This document shows, in pieces, positions 23,433 to 35,362 of a stretch of 64,000 bases of DNA. The DNA is from Antilocapra americana (taxonomy: Eukaryota; Chordata; Mammalia; Artiodactyla; Antilocapridae). The stretch lies in NCBI GenBank assembly GCA_007570785.1, contig ML664183.1, positions 19,822,961 through 19,886,960 on the forward strand, given 5' to 3'. The position numbers and the translations under genes are program-made. Position 1 is the first letter of the stretch, and each line of letters begins with the position of its first letter. The notes beneath the pieces are model-generated. The model was not told where the DNA came from. It ran no database searches and saw only the letters and a list, made by a program, of their open reading frames with translations.

Positions 23433-23566
23433 ACTTAGTTGCTCAGTATGTCTGACTCTTTGCAGCCTCGTGGACTGTTGCCCACCAAGCTCCTCTGTTC
23501 ATGTGATTTTCCAGGCAAGAAGATTGAAATGGGTTGCCATTTTCTACTCCAAGGGAATCTTTGAAG
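23433..23566 (-). mobile_element. Bov-tA SINE fragment, minus strand
   Basis: Only the 3' two thirds is present. It has the complement of the tail (gttgctcagtatgtctgact) and 'ccaggcaagaagattgaaat', then stops where the BovB tail begins. SINE and BovB are on the same strand and abut. Confidence 0.85.
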
Positions 23567-25650
23567 CAATTCAGTTCAGTTCAGTCACTCAGTCATGTCC
23601 GACTCTTTGTGACCTCATGAACCACAGTATGCCAGGCCTCCCTGTCCATCACCAACTCCCGAAGTTTATCCAAACTCATGTCCATTGAGTCGGAGATGCC
23701 ATCCACCCATCTGATCCTCTGTCAGTCCCTTCTCCTCCTGCCCTTAATCTTTCCCAGCATCAGGGTCTTTTCAAATGAGTCAGCTCTTCACATTAGGTGG
23801 TCAAAGTATTGGAAATTCAGCATCAACATCAGTCTTTCCAGTGAACACTTAGGACCGATCTTTAGGATGGACTGGTTGGATCTCCTTGCAGTCCAAGGGA
23901 GTCTTCTCCAACACCACAGTTCAAAAGCATCAATTCTTCGGTGCTCAGCTTTCTTTATAGTCCAACTCTCACATCCATACATGACTACTGGAAAAACCAT
24001 AGCCTTGACGAGATGGACCTTTGTTGACAAAGTAATGTCTCTGCTTTTTAATATGCTGTCTAGGTTGTCATAACATTCCTTTCAAGGAGTAAGAGTCTTT
24101 TAATATCATGGCTGCAATCACCATATGCAGTGATTTTGGAGCCCAAAAGAATAAAAGTCAGCCACTGTTTCCACTGTTTCCCCATCTATTTGCCATGAAG
24201 TGATGGGATGGGATGCCATGATTGTAGTTTACTGAATGTTGAGCTTTAAGTGAACTTCTTCATTCTCCTCTTTCACTTTCATCAAGAGCCTATGTAGTTC
24301 TTCACTTTCTGCCATAAGGTTGGTGTCATGCGTATCTGAGGCTATTGATAATTCTCCCGGCAGTCTTGATTCCAGCTTGTGCTTCTTCCACCCCAGAATT
24401 CCTCATGATTTACTCTGCAAATAAGTTAAATAAACAGGGTGACAATATACAGCCTTGACGTACTCCTTTCTCTGTTTGGAAACAGTCTGTTGTTCCATGT
24501 CCAGTTGTAACTGTTGCCTCCTGACCTTCATACAGCTTTCTCAAGAGGTAGGTCAGGTGGTCTGGTATTCTCATCTCTTTCAGTATTTTCCACAGTTTAT
24601 TGTGATCCACACAGTCAAAGGCTATGGCATACTCAATAAGCAGAAATAGATATTTTTCTGAAACTCTCTTGCTTTTTCAGTGAACCAGCAGATGTTGGCA
24701 ATTTGATTTCTGGTTCCTCTGCCTTTTCTAAAACCAGCTTGAACATCTGGAAGTTCACTGTCCATGTGTTGCTGAAGCCTGGCTTGGAGAATTTTGAGCA
24801 TTACTTTACTAGCTTGTGAGATGAGTGCAATTGTGCAGCAGTCTGAGCATTCTTTGGCATTGCCTTTATTTGGGATTGGAATGAAAACTGTTCTTTTCCA
24901 GTCCTGTGGCCATTGCTGAGTTTTCCAAATTTGCTGACATATTGAGTGCAGCACTCTCACAGGATCATCTTTTAGTATTTTAAATAGTGCAACTGGAATT
25001 CCATCACTTCCAAGACCTTTGTTTGTAGTGATGTTTCCTAAGGCCCACTTGAGTTCACATTTCAGGATGTCTGGCTCTAGGTGAGTGATTACACCATCGT
25101 GATTATCTGGGTCATGAAGATCTTTTTTATACAGTTATGCTGTGTATTCTTGCCACCTCTTCTTATTATCTTCTGCTTCTGTTAGGTCCATACCATGGAT
25201 GTCCTTTATTGAGCCCATCTTTGCATGAAATGTTCCCTTGGTATCTCTAATTCTCTTGAAGAGATCTCTAGTCTTTCCCATTCTCTTGTTTTCCTCTATT
25301 TGCATTGATTGCTGAGGAAGGCTTTCTTATTTCTCTTTACTATTCTTTGGAACTCAGCATTCAAATGGGTATATCTTTCCTTTTCTCCTTTGCTTTTTGC
25401 TTCCCATCTTTTCACAGGCATTTGTAAGGCCTCCTCAGACAGCCATTTTGCTTTTTTGTATTTCTTTTTCTTGGGGATGGAGTTGAATCCTGTCTCCTGT
25501 ACAATGTCATGAACCTCTGTCCATAGTTCATCAGGCTCTCTATCAGATCTAGTCCCTTAAATCTATTTCTCACTTCCACTGTATAATCATAAGGAATTTG
25601 ATTTAGGTCATACCTGAATGGTCTATTGGTTTTCCCCACTTTCTTCAATT
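23567..25650 (-). mobile_element. BovB LINE, 5'-truncated before RT, minus strand
   Basis: Tail of repeated TTCAG units at 23567-23590, then C terminus, RT and linker on the minus strand, ending at the point complementary to the start of the post-endonuclease linker. RT pieces: 24622-24960 (RT entry, with ELPDVQAGFRKGRGTRNQIA) and 24410-24610 (GVRQGCILSPCLFNLFAE, motif B region). A single-base loss in motif A, near 24640, splits the two frames and changes the catalytic D region. The YADD codons (about 24327-24338) carry a 2-base deletion. The linker frame is 25412-25648. Not functional. Plus frames are antisense. Confidence 0.93.
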
Positions 25651-26790
25651 ACAACTGAAGAGACCCTAAAAGAGAGAACAAAGAAATTGACAAAAAGAAG
25701 ACTTACTCAAATAAATAACAGGGCATTTCTAAAGTTTCAAGAAGGGCATAAACTTTTGTATCTAAAAGTGATTTTCAAAGATTCCAGTTATTTGCTCTGT
25801 ATGATAAGTATTTCAAATTCCAAGGTAAAAAACATTCATTCTGAAAAGTTTGGGGGAAAAAAATCATCGACAGTGAAAAGATAAGCCATAAAATAGGATA
25901 CCACAATGAAGTTGTAGAAATCCCAAATTCTATGGGAAAATAATTTACTTTTATTTATTAAAAAGTCAACCAAACAGGAAGATACAACAAAGAAACTTAA
26001 GGATTCAGAAAATTAACTCATGTACATGTTTCTGAAGTAACTGAGAATGAATTCTAGAAATGCAGGATGGAAAACTAAAGGGAATCAAAGATTCTAGGAA
26101 ATAAGGTACTGATTCATCACTTGAATAAATGGAAATTATCACATTATAAGGAAATTATAATCTAAAACTGGCAATAGATAGAGTCATTTTATGGTTGATC
26201 AAATGATTGAAAAAAATGGATTTAGGTCAATAGATATATTAAGGGATGAGATTCAAGAACTTGATAACATTGTCTTATGTTTTTTCAGCAAGAAACAATG
26301 AAAGATCATTAGAGATTTGTGAGGAGGGGAAATGTATGGTTAAGCTTTGCTCCAACTAAGAAATAAAATAGAACATGACATGATCAACTGATAAGTTGTA
26401 GAAAATAAGGTCTACTTAACTTTTGCCTACAAACAGTTATCTTAAAATAGCATCAATGTAAGATCTAACATTGGAATCTTACAAAAGGTTATAAAATATT
26501 AGTATATCACTTGGTCCATAAGTGATCAGTATTTGTATATATGTTAATGTAAAATTCCATTTATTGCTTTCATAATTTAAAATCAATTTTTGTCAAACTC
26601 TGTAACATACTTTTGTTAGCAAAGAAATAGGTAATCAATCTTAACACTGTAAAAAATATAAAGATAAAATTAATAGAAAGTGGCTGTCAAATGGCTGGTA
26701 GACAACAAAGGAAGGAATAAAATACCATCTTACATAATGAAGAGACAGAAATTATTGTTTAAAGTAGCAAACTAAAGTTGTGATCACATA
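25651..26790. other. Unassigned AT-rich DNA
   Basis: No recognised family or gene. The 88-codon plus frame at 25618-25884 begins in antisense BovB and runs into this DNA. Confidence 0.4.
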
Positions 26791-27114
26791 ATTTTTTAAA
26801 ATTATTTTATTTTTGTCTATGCTGGGTCTTCCTTGCTGCATTGACTTTTCTCTAATTGTGTTGAGAGAGGCCACTTCCTAGTTGCAGTGTGCAGGCTTCT
26901 CATTGAGGGGGCTGCTCTTTTTTTTATAGCACAGGCTCTAGAGTGTGCAGGCTTCATTAGCTGTGCCTGGTAGGCTCTAGATCATGGGCTCAGCAGCTGT
27001 GGCACATGGGCCCAGCTGCTTGATGGCATATGGGATCCTCCTCGATCAAGACTCAAACTCGTGTCTCCTACATTGGCAAGGGGGATTCTTTACCACCGAG
27101 CCATCAGGGAAGTG
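26791..27114 (-). mobile_element. CHR-type long SINE, minus strand, diverged
   Basis: The plus strand shows the complement of the long cetartiodactyl tRNA-derived SINE: 'gctgcattgacttttctcta', 'gtgcaggcttctcattgagg', 'gcacaggctctagagtgtgc' and the head complement ending 'ccatcagggaagtgca'. It holds several indels. The 60-codon plus frame is incidental. Confidence 0.8.
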
Positions 27115-27319
27115 CACTATCATATTATTTACTTTTACTAAGCTAATCAGAAGAGGAATGAATTAAAAAATAAAGAAGGAAAAGAGGAACAAAATTATAT
27201 AATAGAAACAGAAATACTTAAAAGCATTCTTTGAGTGGTGACACTGGTGTTTCTCAGTACAGAACATTTAACTCTTAACTGTTCGATTGTCTAAATTTCT
27301 AGTTGAATATATTATTCTC

Positions 27320-27540
27320 TTTAAAAGTTTCCAAAAGAGGGAGGTGTTTAGGGGTGGGTGCAATAAATAAGGAGATGACTTGTTTGGGGACAGGCTGTAA
27401 CTAGATTTTTGATGGTGATCACTATTTTAATAAATGCAGTTGTCAAAATATACTGTTGTACACCTAAAAGATAAATTTTTATACCAATTTTATTGCGATA
27501 AAAACCTAATAAAATAAGAAAAACAACAAAAATGATTTTA
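27320..27540 (+). repeat. Old LINE-type 3' end
   Basis: The phrases 'ggaggtgtttaggggtgggt', 'tttgatggtgatcactattt', 'caaaatatactgttgtacac' and 'taccaattttattgcgataa' match the order of an old LINE 3' UTR with a polyadenylation-like end. Subfamily uncertain. Confidence 0.5.
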
Positions 27541-27646
27541 AATGAGGTCATAAGGGGAGGGATATGATCCTATAGAATTAGTGTCCTAATAAGAAAAGAC
27601 ACCAGTGCGCTCACTATTTGAGAGTTCAGGCATTGTAGAAAGGTCA

Positions 27647-27897
27647 TGTGAGGATTGGGTTTCCCTGGTGGTTCAGATGGTAAAGAATCTGCCTGCATTG
27701 CAGGAGACCCAGGTTCAATCCCTGGGTGGGAAGATCCCTAGGAGAAGGGAATGGCTATCCACTTCAGTATTCTTTCCTGGAGAATTCCATGGACGGAGGA
27801 GTCTGGTGGGCTGCAGACCATGGGGTTGCAAACAGTCAGACATGACTGAGCTTCTACAGACATGATTGCTGCTTCACTACATTTTGTTGTGAGGATT
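27647..27897 (+). mobile_element. Bov-tA SINE with 10-bp duplication
   Basis: Element about 27657-27887, starting 'gggtttccctggtggttcag'. Flanked by tgtgaggatt at 27647-27656 and 27888-27897. The 86-codon plus frame at 27605-27865 is a SINE translation. Confidence 0.92.
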
Positions 27898-28718
27898 TAG
27901 CTGGAAAGCACCATCTATAAGCCAGAAAGCCAGCCCTAACCAAAAAGAAAATGGTCATAATTCTCAAATCAGCCTAGTAGACCATGTGAAATACAGAAGT
28001 CCTCTCATATTCAGCTTTAGAGTAGGCCAGTAGTCTACTACTTCATGTCTTGCAGAAAGCGGTACTTTTAGTAAGACAATTATTTACCTGTGAACAGATT
28101 TTATTTAATGTATTTGAAAAACTGCCAAGATTTGACAATTTATATTTGTCCAGCATTTGAAAAGTTATTATTGTTTTTTTTGTTGAAATTTTTGGGAGAG
28201 AAAAAAACTATAAAAGCTCAATCTCATATGAAATTGTTTGAAATTACATTTCACTTGGCTGAATAAATAGATTATTGATTTCACCCTTCTATAAAATAAA
28301 AGGTTAATGAACAAAAATCAGACAGTGCTTATTTCTAAAATATGTATCTTTTGATACCCTTCTCTTACAAAAAGAAAAAAAAACTAATGTTTTTACACCA
28401 AATTTATGAGTTGTAACAATGTTATGATAGAGAATGAGGAATGTCATATCTTGAGCTTCACAATCCTGCCAATTTCTGATTGCATTGGTGTGCATTGTAG
28501 GTGACTATTATTTACTGTGGAGGAGCTCTTACTTAAGTGTAGGCTAACAAGAAGTTTTCTATGTTAATTGATATAACCTGGCTGAGAAAGTGATGAAACA
28601 GGTATATTTTTCCTTTGCTATTGAGGATAAAAATAGAAATATGGGCAAATTAAAGTATGTCAGTATTACAATCCTTTTGGTAATGCCAAAATTTTAAGGA
28701 ATCTACCGATTTCAGGTA
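27898..28718. other. Unassigned AT-rich DNA
   Basis: No recognised family or gene. Confidence 0.4.
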
Positions 28719-28940
28719 GAAAGCACCATGTGAGTGTTAGTTGCTCAATCATGTCCGACTCTTCGTGAACCCCTGAACTGTAGCCCATCAGGCTCCTCTG
28801 TCCATAGAATTTTCTAAATAAGAATACTGGAGTGTATTACTGTTTCCTTCTCCAGGAGATCTTCCCAACCCAGGGATCAAACCCAGAACTCCTGGATTGC
28901 AGGCCAGTTCTTTACCTCCTGAGACATCAGGAAAGCATCA
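28719..28940 (-). mobile_element. Bov-tA SINE, minus strand
   Basis: The complement shows the tail (gttgctcaatcatgtccgac), the centre and the head (gctttcctgatgtctcagga). A possible duplication is gaaagcacca at 28719-28728 and gaaagcatca at 28931-28940, though the right copy partly overlaps the SINE head. Confidence 0.9.
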
Positions 28941-29630
28941 TTACAGTTTACTAATTTGCCATTAGCAGATGACAGACACAAATATTAGCCTGGAAACTCA
29001 GGATGTAATTTGTTGAAATTACCTTGTGTTTATTTTCTAACTAAAGTATACCAATATTGAAATATTCTTTTATGAATATCAGTAATTTTTGTTTGTGTAA
29101 ATTCTTCCAAAAAGTTTGTGCTTGTTCTACATGTGAGGTAAACTACATAGAAGACAATTTGAAGAAATAATTTCAGTGAATAAAATAATTTCATCCAGAA
29201 AATTGTCCTATTTTAAGATTTTTTGTTCATTGCACATAATTACTTCAATTATTGATTCTAGTTTAAGAAAAGTTTTCTGTCTAACTTTTAGTTGCTGTTA
29301 GCTATTTACTTATGAATCTCAAAATCATTTATGGTACTGCTTGGGTCTTTACTGAAACAAAGACTTCTTGCTGAGCAACATTACTTTATATCTTATCTTC
29401 AGAATTATTTTCCAAGGTTAAAAATGATATTTCAAAAAAAATGGAAATTAAGAAGACAGAATATTAATGCTGTAGTGTAGGTCTAAGCAACACAGAACAT
29501 TATCATTAATTTGTGAAAAACTATTTTTGATTTATTCATTTAAAAAATTAATTTCACATGCAATCTTTCCTTTGAAACCAAAAATTTGTATAACAGACCA
29601 GAGGAACCAGCCCAGATTCACCACAGCCTG
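28941..29630. other. Unassigned AT-rich DNA
   Basis: No recognised family or gene. Confidence 0.4.
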
Positions 29631-29881
29631 GATTTAAATAATGTTGATTGTGTGTTCAGTCACTCAGTCTTGTCCAACTCTATGTGGTCCCATGAATTGT
29701 AGCCTGCCAGGCTCCTCTGTCCATGAAATTTTCTAGTATTCACTGGAGTGGGTTGCTATTTCCTTCTCCAGGGGATCTTCTTGACCCAGGGATGGAGCCC
29801 GTGTCTCTTAAGTCTCTTGCATTGGCAGGTAGGTTCTTTAGCACTAGCAACACTTAGGAAGCCCCAGATTTAAATACTGTT
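29631..29881 (-). mobile_element. Bov-tA SINE, minus strand, with 15-bp duplication
   Basis: Element about 29646-29866. Flanked by gatttaaataatgtt (29631-29645) and gatttaaatactgtt (29867-29881), one mismatch. The insertion age is therefore old enough for substitutions but the site is clear. Confidence 0.92.
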
Positions 29882-30410
29882 AGGGAAATAGAATTTAATC
29901 TGAAATAGCCTCTCAACTCAGAAAAACCTCTCCACAGAAGTAGGAAAGAAAGAAAACAATTTTATTTTTGAGCAATCATGAAACCAGAATGTGGTGTTAA
30001 TTGCAGCAATCTGCTAAAAGAGTGCAAAGACGGGAAGACATTGCACTGTTTTATAGACCAAGCAGAAACAGCCTATTACATGTCTTCTTAAGATAAAAAT
30101 AAGTAGTCCACAAGTAACAGGACTTAACAGAAACATTTTTCACACATAATTCATCCTAAACTCACCTGGTAATTGAGGCGACTGTCTGTGTTTGCTAACT
30201 GGCTTTATCCAAAGAAAAACTAAACTCGTATCTTTATGACAGGAGAAAGTTTTCAGTAGGGCTCTGACTAAAGTTAGGCTCCTACCATGCATAATAAATG
30301 AGATAGTGTCACTGACTTTTTGTATGACTGCATATTAAGGAGCATTCCCAGGTCCTTGATAAACACATTCCTGGGTCATAGGACTGTCAAGAGGCATATT
30401 TAATTAAAAA
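29882..30410. other. Unassigned DNA, possibly an old LTR-like repeat
   Basis: Less AT-rich than its surroundings. Phrases such as 'gggctctgactaaagttagg' and 'cctgggtcataggactgtca' have the look of an old interspersed repeat, but I cannot name a family or find paired ends. Confidence 0.2.
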
Positions 30411-32508
30411 AAGTTTCAGTTCAGTTCAGTCGCTAAGTCATATCTATTTGTGAACCCGTGGATTGCAGCATGCCAGTGTTCCCTGTCCATCACCAACTCC
30501 CAGAGCTTACTAAAACTCAAGTCCATCAAGTCAGTGATGCCATCCAACCATATCATTCTCTGTGGTCCCCTTCTCCTCCCACCTTCAATCTTTACAGCAT
30601 CAGTGTCTTTTGAAATGAGTCAGTTCTTCCCATCAGGTGGCCAAACTATTGGAGTTTCAGCTTCAGCATCCATCCTTCCAATGAATGTTCAGGACTGATT
30701 TCCTTTAGGATGGACTGGTTGGATCTCCTTGTAGTTTAAGGGACTCTCAAGAGTCTCCAGCAGCACAGCTTAAAAGCATCAAATCTTCGGCGCTCAGCTT
30801 TCTTCATCGTCCAGCTCTCACATCCAAACATGACTACTGGAAACCATAGCTTTAACTAGATGAACTTTGTTGACAAAGTAATGTCTCTGCTTTTTAATAT
30901 GCTGTCTAGGTTAGTCATAACTTTTCTGCTAAGGAGCAAGCATCTTTAATTTCATGTCTGCAGTCACCATCTGCAGTGATTTTGGAGCCCAGAAAAATAA
31001 AATCTGTCACTGTTTCTATTGTTTCCCCATCTATTTACCATGATATGATGGGACCAGAAACCATTGATCTTAGTTTTCTGAATGTTGAGTTTTAAGCCAA
31101 CTTTTTCACTCTCCTCTTTCACTTTTATCAAGAGGCTCTTTGGTTCTTCTTCACTTTCTGCCATAAGGGTGGTGTCATCTGCATATCTGATATTATTATA
31201 TTTCTTCCAGCAATCTTGATTCCAGCTTGTGCTTCATCCAGGCCATCATTTTGCATGATGTACTCTGCATATAAGTTAAACAAGCAGGGTGACAATATAC
31301 AGCCTTGACATACTCGTTTCCCGGTTTGGAACCAGTCTGTTCTTTCATGTTAGTTCTAACTGTTGCCTCTTGACTGGCATTCAGATTTCTCAGGAGTCAG
31401 GTCTGGTGGTCTGGTATTCCCATCTCTTCAATAATTTCCCACCATTTATTGTAATCCACACAGTCAAAGGTGTTGGCGTAGTCAATAAAGCAGAAGTAGA
31501 TGATTTTCTGGGAGTCTCTTATTTTTGATGATCCAATGGATTTTGGAAATTTGACCTCTGGTTTCTTCACCTTTTCTAAATCTAGCTTGAACATATGGAA
31601 GTTCACAGTTCATGTACTGTTGAAGTCTGACTTGGAGAATTTTGAGTATTACTTTGCTAGTGTGCGAGATTGCAATTATATAGTAGTTTGATCATTCTTT
31701 GGCATTGCTTGTCTTTGGGATTGGAATAAAAACTGACCTTTTCCAGTCCTGTGACTACTGCTGAGTTTTCCAAATTTGCTGTCACATTGAGTACAGCACT
31801 TTTACGGCATCATCTTTTAGAATTTGAAATAGCTCTAGTGGAATTCCATCCCCTCCACTAGCTTTGCTTGTAGTGATGCTCCCTAAGGCCCACTCATCTT
31901 CACATTCCAGGATGTCTGGCTCTAGGTGAGTGAGTACACCATGGTTATCTGGGTCATGAAGATTTTTTTTGTATAGCTCTTCTGTATATTCTTGCAACCT
32001 CTTTTCAGTATCTTCTGCTTCTCTTAGGTCCATACCATCTCTGTCCTTTATTGTGCCCATACTTGCATGAAATTTTCCCTTGGTATCTCTAATTTTCATG
32101 AATTGATTTCTAGTTTTTCCCATTCTATTGTTTTCCTCTATTTCTTTGCACTGATCACTTAGGAAGACTTTCTTATTGCTATTCTCCTTGTTGCTTTCTC
32201 CTTGTTATTCTTTGGAACTCTGCTTTCACATGGGTATATCTTTACTTTTCTCCTTTGAATTTAGCTTCTCTTCTTTGCTCAGGTATTGGTAAGTCCTCCT
32301 CAGACAACCATTTTGCCTTTTTGTATTTCTTTTGCTTGGGGATGGTATCGATCACTGCCTCCTGTACAATGTCATGAACCTTCATCCATAGTTCTTCAGG
32401 CACTCAATCTATCCAGATCCAATCCCTTAAACTTGCTTGTCACTTTTACTGTATAATCGTAAGGGATTTGATTTAGATCATACCTGAATGGTCTAGTGGT
32501 TTACCTCC
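30411..32508 (-). mobile_element. BovB LINE, 5'-truncated before RT, minus strand
   Basis: 3' tail at about 30415 (TTCAG units). It covers the C terminus, RT and linker, stopping within about 20 bases of the consensus point where the 23567-25650 copy also stops. The minus frame 31397-31606 has motif A as FIDYANTFDCVDY, keeping both aspartates. The YADD box (about 31173-31186) reads as intact. Many frameshifts separate these pieces: 30964-31164 (C-terminal part) and 31782-32123 (linker and RT entry). Non-coding relic. Confidence 0.93.
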
Positions 32509-33289
32509 ATTTTAAAAAGAAATGAAAACTTCCAGTTAAAAACATTTTAAGTAAATATTATAAGAAAAAAGGGAGGGAATGTCTTCTTTATTTTTAATAG
32601 GGAGTATTTTAAGCTTCTTATTTAAAATTTCTATTTTCTCTCACAGTTATTAGGGGGAAATATAAAAAAAAATAAGGCTGTATGAGCTAGAATTTTCTGT
32701 GGGATCATTAATATTAATTTTCACAAAAAGAAAGTTATTGATAATAGAGATTTGTAGCTAAAGGATATGCTTACTCAGTGAAGTTTAAGCTTGGTTTAAG
32801 TTTAAGTTTATTAAAATAATGAAATATTGAATAAATAAACCTGAGATAATATTGAAAAATTTTACCAAAATAGGTCTTTAATTGGCATTTGACTATAATT
32901 GTCTTTGCTTATATAATGTTATTGAATTTTGCAAAATCTAATTTGACTGGTAGACTGTGAGGTGAAGTTTCCAAATTTAGCAAATTAAAATTTAAGATAC
33001 CCACTTAAAGTGAATTTCCATTCAAATTTAATTACCTGTCATATTTTGTATGGAAAATCCTTTATGAGATACAGTGGTTGAAACAATAATACATGCACTT
33101 TATGAAATTGGCTAAGTCCAAAAAAAATTGATGAAGTCCAATAAGAGAAATATAGTTTACCATTTCATTTATCTACTAGATAATTGTCTAGAAAAAATTG
33201 AATCTTATCAAGAGACTTTATGGTTTCTTGGAAAGAGAATGAACCTGAAAGTCAGAAGGCTAACAGAAGGTGCTGGTGATAATTACCAT
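32509..33289. other. Unassigned AT-rich DNA
   Basis: Nothing recognised. Confidence 0.4.
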
Positions 33290-33440
33290 TATTTAATGAT
33301 AGCAATGTGCCAAGCTTAGCTTAGAGGTCTACAAATAGCATCTCATTTAATATACACAAATATCAAGAAGTACAGAATAATGCTAACATGATTTACAGAT
33401 GATTAGCTTGAAGTAACACTGGCAAACAGAATTGTGGTTT
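33290..33440 (-). repeat. Possible MIR-class SINE fragment
   Basis: The order 'gcaatgtgccaagcttagct', 'atctcatttaatatacaca' and 'gatttacagatgattagctt' resembles a complemented MIR core. Diverged. Confidence 0.45.
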
Positions 33441-34200
33441 ATATCCCAACTTGCCCAAACCGGAAGTTTGTTTTCTTAAACTGTGTCTTATACAACCAGT
33501 CAGATGGATAACTTCTAAAATCTATTTCTTTTTTACCTATATATGTGGCTTGTCTTGGATCAGCCATTTAAACTCTCTGGTTTTCCATGTTTGTATATAT
33601 AAAATTAGAGTCTTAAATTTAGTGATTTCTAAAGTTGCTTCATTTCCAAAATTCAGCTTTTTCAGGAAATCAGAAACCTATGCTAGTGAGGTACAGGAAA
33701 TAGAAATATGCTTAATTTAACCTCTATTTAGATTTAAAAGCCAAACAGCAGAGTTAGGCAAGCTAGAATCATAACACATTGGTCAGGGTTATCATCATGT
33801 CAAAAGCCACAAGAACTAGAAAAGCATAAATGCCAGACAACCTACAAGGTCACAGGCCACAGCCTCCTTCTAAGCTTAAGAGGAGGAGCAGAATCAAGTA
33901 GGGAGAGGAAATATTTAATAACAAAAAGAACTTGACCATGAGACTACTTTACCTCTTTGTCTTCAGGTTTTTTTGTGACCCTGAGTGAAAGATCTAGGTG
34001 TAGCCTAATTTGTTCAGGACAAATAGCTGACTGGATATACCTCAGAGATCTGGAAACTTGATTGGCTATGACCCTTCTGACAGGTAGACTTTGAACACTG
34101 CCTTGTCCCAGGCATCAAGAGGGTCTTGGGATTCTTATTGCCCTTATTATTGCTATATTTTCCCATTCTTCCTATATAGTCTATTTCCTGGTTCATGCCA
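33441..34200. other. Unassigned DNA
   Basis: No recognised family or gene. The 33451-33720 plus frame of 89 codons has no recognisable domain. Confidence 0.4.
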
Positions 34201-34335
34201 ACATTCAGCAAAATAGTTGACTGATCACTTTTGATACGCTTAATACTGTGCTATGTGCTGCAGAATGCAATAATGAGCAATAGAATTACAGCTTCTGCCC
34301 TCATAGGGATACAGATGAGTGGAAAAACACCTACC
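34201..34335. repeat. Possible old L2/MIR-era fragment
   Basis: The order 'tactgtgctatgtgctgcag' and 'cagcttctgccctcataggg' resembles a well-known ancient mammalian repeat phrase (size/age class of L2). Weak evidence. Confidence 0.35.
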
Positions 34336-34850
34336 AAAGAAGCAAGTATAATGTAGTGTGTGAGAAAAACTACACTGTTCTGTAACTACACATTACAGAA
34401 CACCAGAACTAGAGTTTTCTACCACATTTGAAACCCGTGGTCAGACAGTCCAGAAGTACTTGGTTTTCCAAAATCCCTGCTTTGTTCACATAGATTGACA
34501 AAATGTCACATACTGAATGCACCTGTGTAACTGGAAGCCAGAACAAGAACACTGTGATCACTTCAAAACACCCCTCCCCACCACCACCACTCCACATTCC
34601 ATTTCAGGATAAACTCCCAAAGGTAACCAGAATTTTGACTTAAATACTGTTGCTTAATTTTATTGTTTTTTAACTTTATAAAAATAAAATTATACAATAT
34701 ATATTCTTTCATGTCTAGATTATTCTCAGTTTTTCATTATAAATTGTATTAATCTAATTCATATATAGTTTATATCTAGGTTTAGTTTAATTATTAAAAA
34801 TATTCAAATTATACATATTACATGTAATGTATATAGCTCTATATAGATGT
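34336..34850. other. Unassigned AT-rich DNA
   Basis: No firm assignment. The part after 34640 may be a decayed L1 3' UTR continuous with 35058-35218. Confidence 0.3.
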
Positions 34851-34852
34851 CC

Positions 34853-34980
34853 TCAGTGTGCTCAATCACTGAGTTGTGTCCAACAATTTGCAACCTCATA
34901 GATTGTAACCCACCAGACTCCTCTGTTCATGGGATTTTCCAGGCAAGAATACCAGAACAGGTTGCTCTTTCCTTCTCCAA
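34853..34980 (-). mobile_element. Bov-tA SINE fragment, minus strand
   Basis: Complement of the SINE tail and centre (gtgctcaatcactgagttgt, 'ccaggcaagaataccagaac'), cut at the 'ccttctcca' block. The 5' head is absent. Confidence 0.85.
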
Positions 34981-35010
34981 TTTTATGGATATAGTATAGT
35001 TTATTTATTT

Positions 35011-35014
<4 letters not shown>

Positions 35015-35056
<42 letters not shown>
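35015..35056. repeat. (AT)n microsatellite, about 20 units
   Basis: An uninterrupted alternating AT run of about 41 bases, self-complementary and probably length-polymorphic. It gives the IYIYIY stretch in a spurious minus frame. Confidence 0.95.
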
Positions 35057-35057
<1 letters not shown>

Positions 35058-35059
<2 letters not shown>

Positions 35060-35218
35060 TGTGTGATATGTTGCTTTCAAATTTTGAATAATGCTGCCAT
35101 GAATAATCTTGTAATGTCTTATATCAGTATATGTATGCCAGTGTGTTAGTGGAATTTCTTGGTCCTAGGGAATGCACACCCAAAGTGATTAAATCAGTTT
35201 ACATTCTCAACAGGAGTA
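35058..35218 (-). repeat. Old L1 3' UTR fragment
   Basis: The plus strand reads 'gttgctttcaaattttgaat', 'aatgctgccatgaataatc', then a 'tggaatttcttggtccta' block and a 'tttacattctcaacaggag' block, the order of a complemented old L1 3' UTR. It ends where BovB begins. Confidence 0.65.
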
Positions 35219-35225
35219 TTTCGCA

Positions 35226-35362
35226 GGAGTGGCCCAGAGGAGCTACCCCACATCCAAGATCAGGGGCGGCGGCCGAGGAGAGCTACCCCATGTCCAAGGT
35301 AAGGAGCAGCGGCTGTGCTTTGCTGTAGCAGCCGTGAAGAGATACCCCAAGTCCAAGGTAAG
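35226..35362 (+). promoter_or_regulatory. BovB 5' UTR with three GC-rich tandem units
   Basis: Three related units lie in tandem, each with a core of the type RGAGMTACCCCA followed by TCCAAG and a GC-rich spacer (cores near 35238, 35279 and 35338). The CpG and GC content is far above the surroundings. In full-length BovB such units form the 5' UTR and are the natural place for an internal promoter. That role is inferred from position here, not seen. The repeated AAGGTAAG words would also fit splice donors. Confidence 0.6.

Noticed and set aside
29882..30410. Endogenous retrovirus LTR
   Set aside because: Composition hints at an old LTR but I found no paired ends, duplication or family match, so it is left unassigned.
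23433..32508. Segmental duplication containing the two minus-strand BovB copies
   Set aside because: The flanks on both sides differ and the SINEs between them do not match in order, so the copies look like independent insertions with similar 5' ends.
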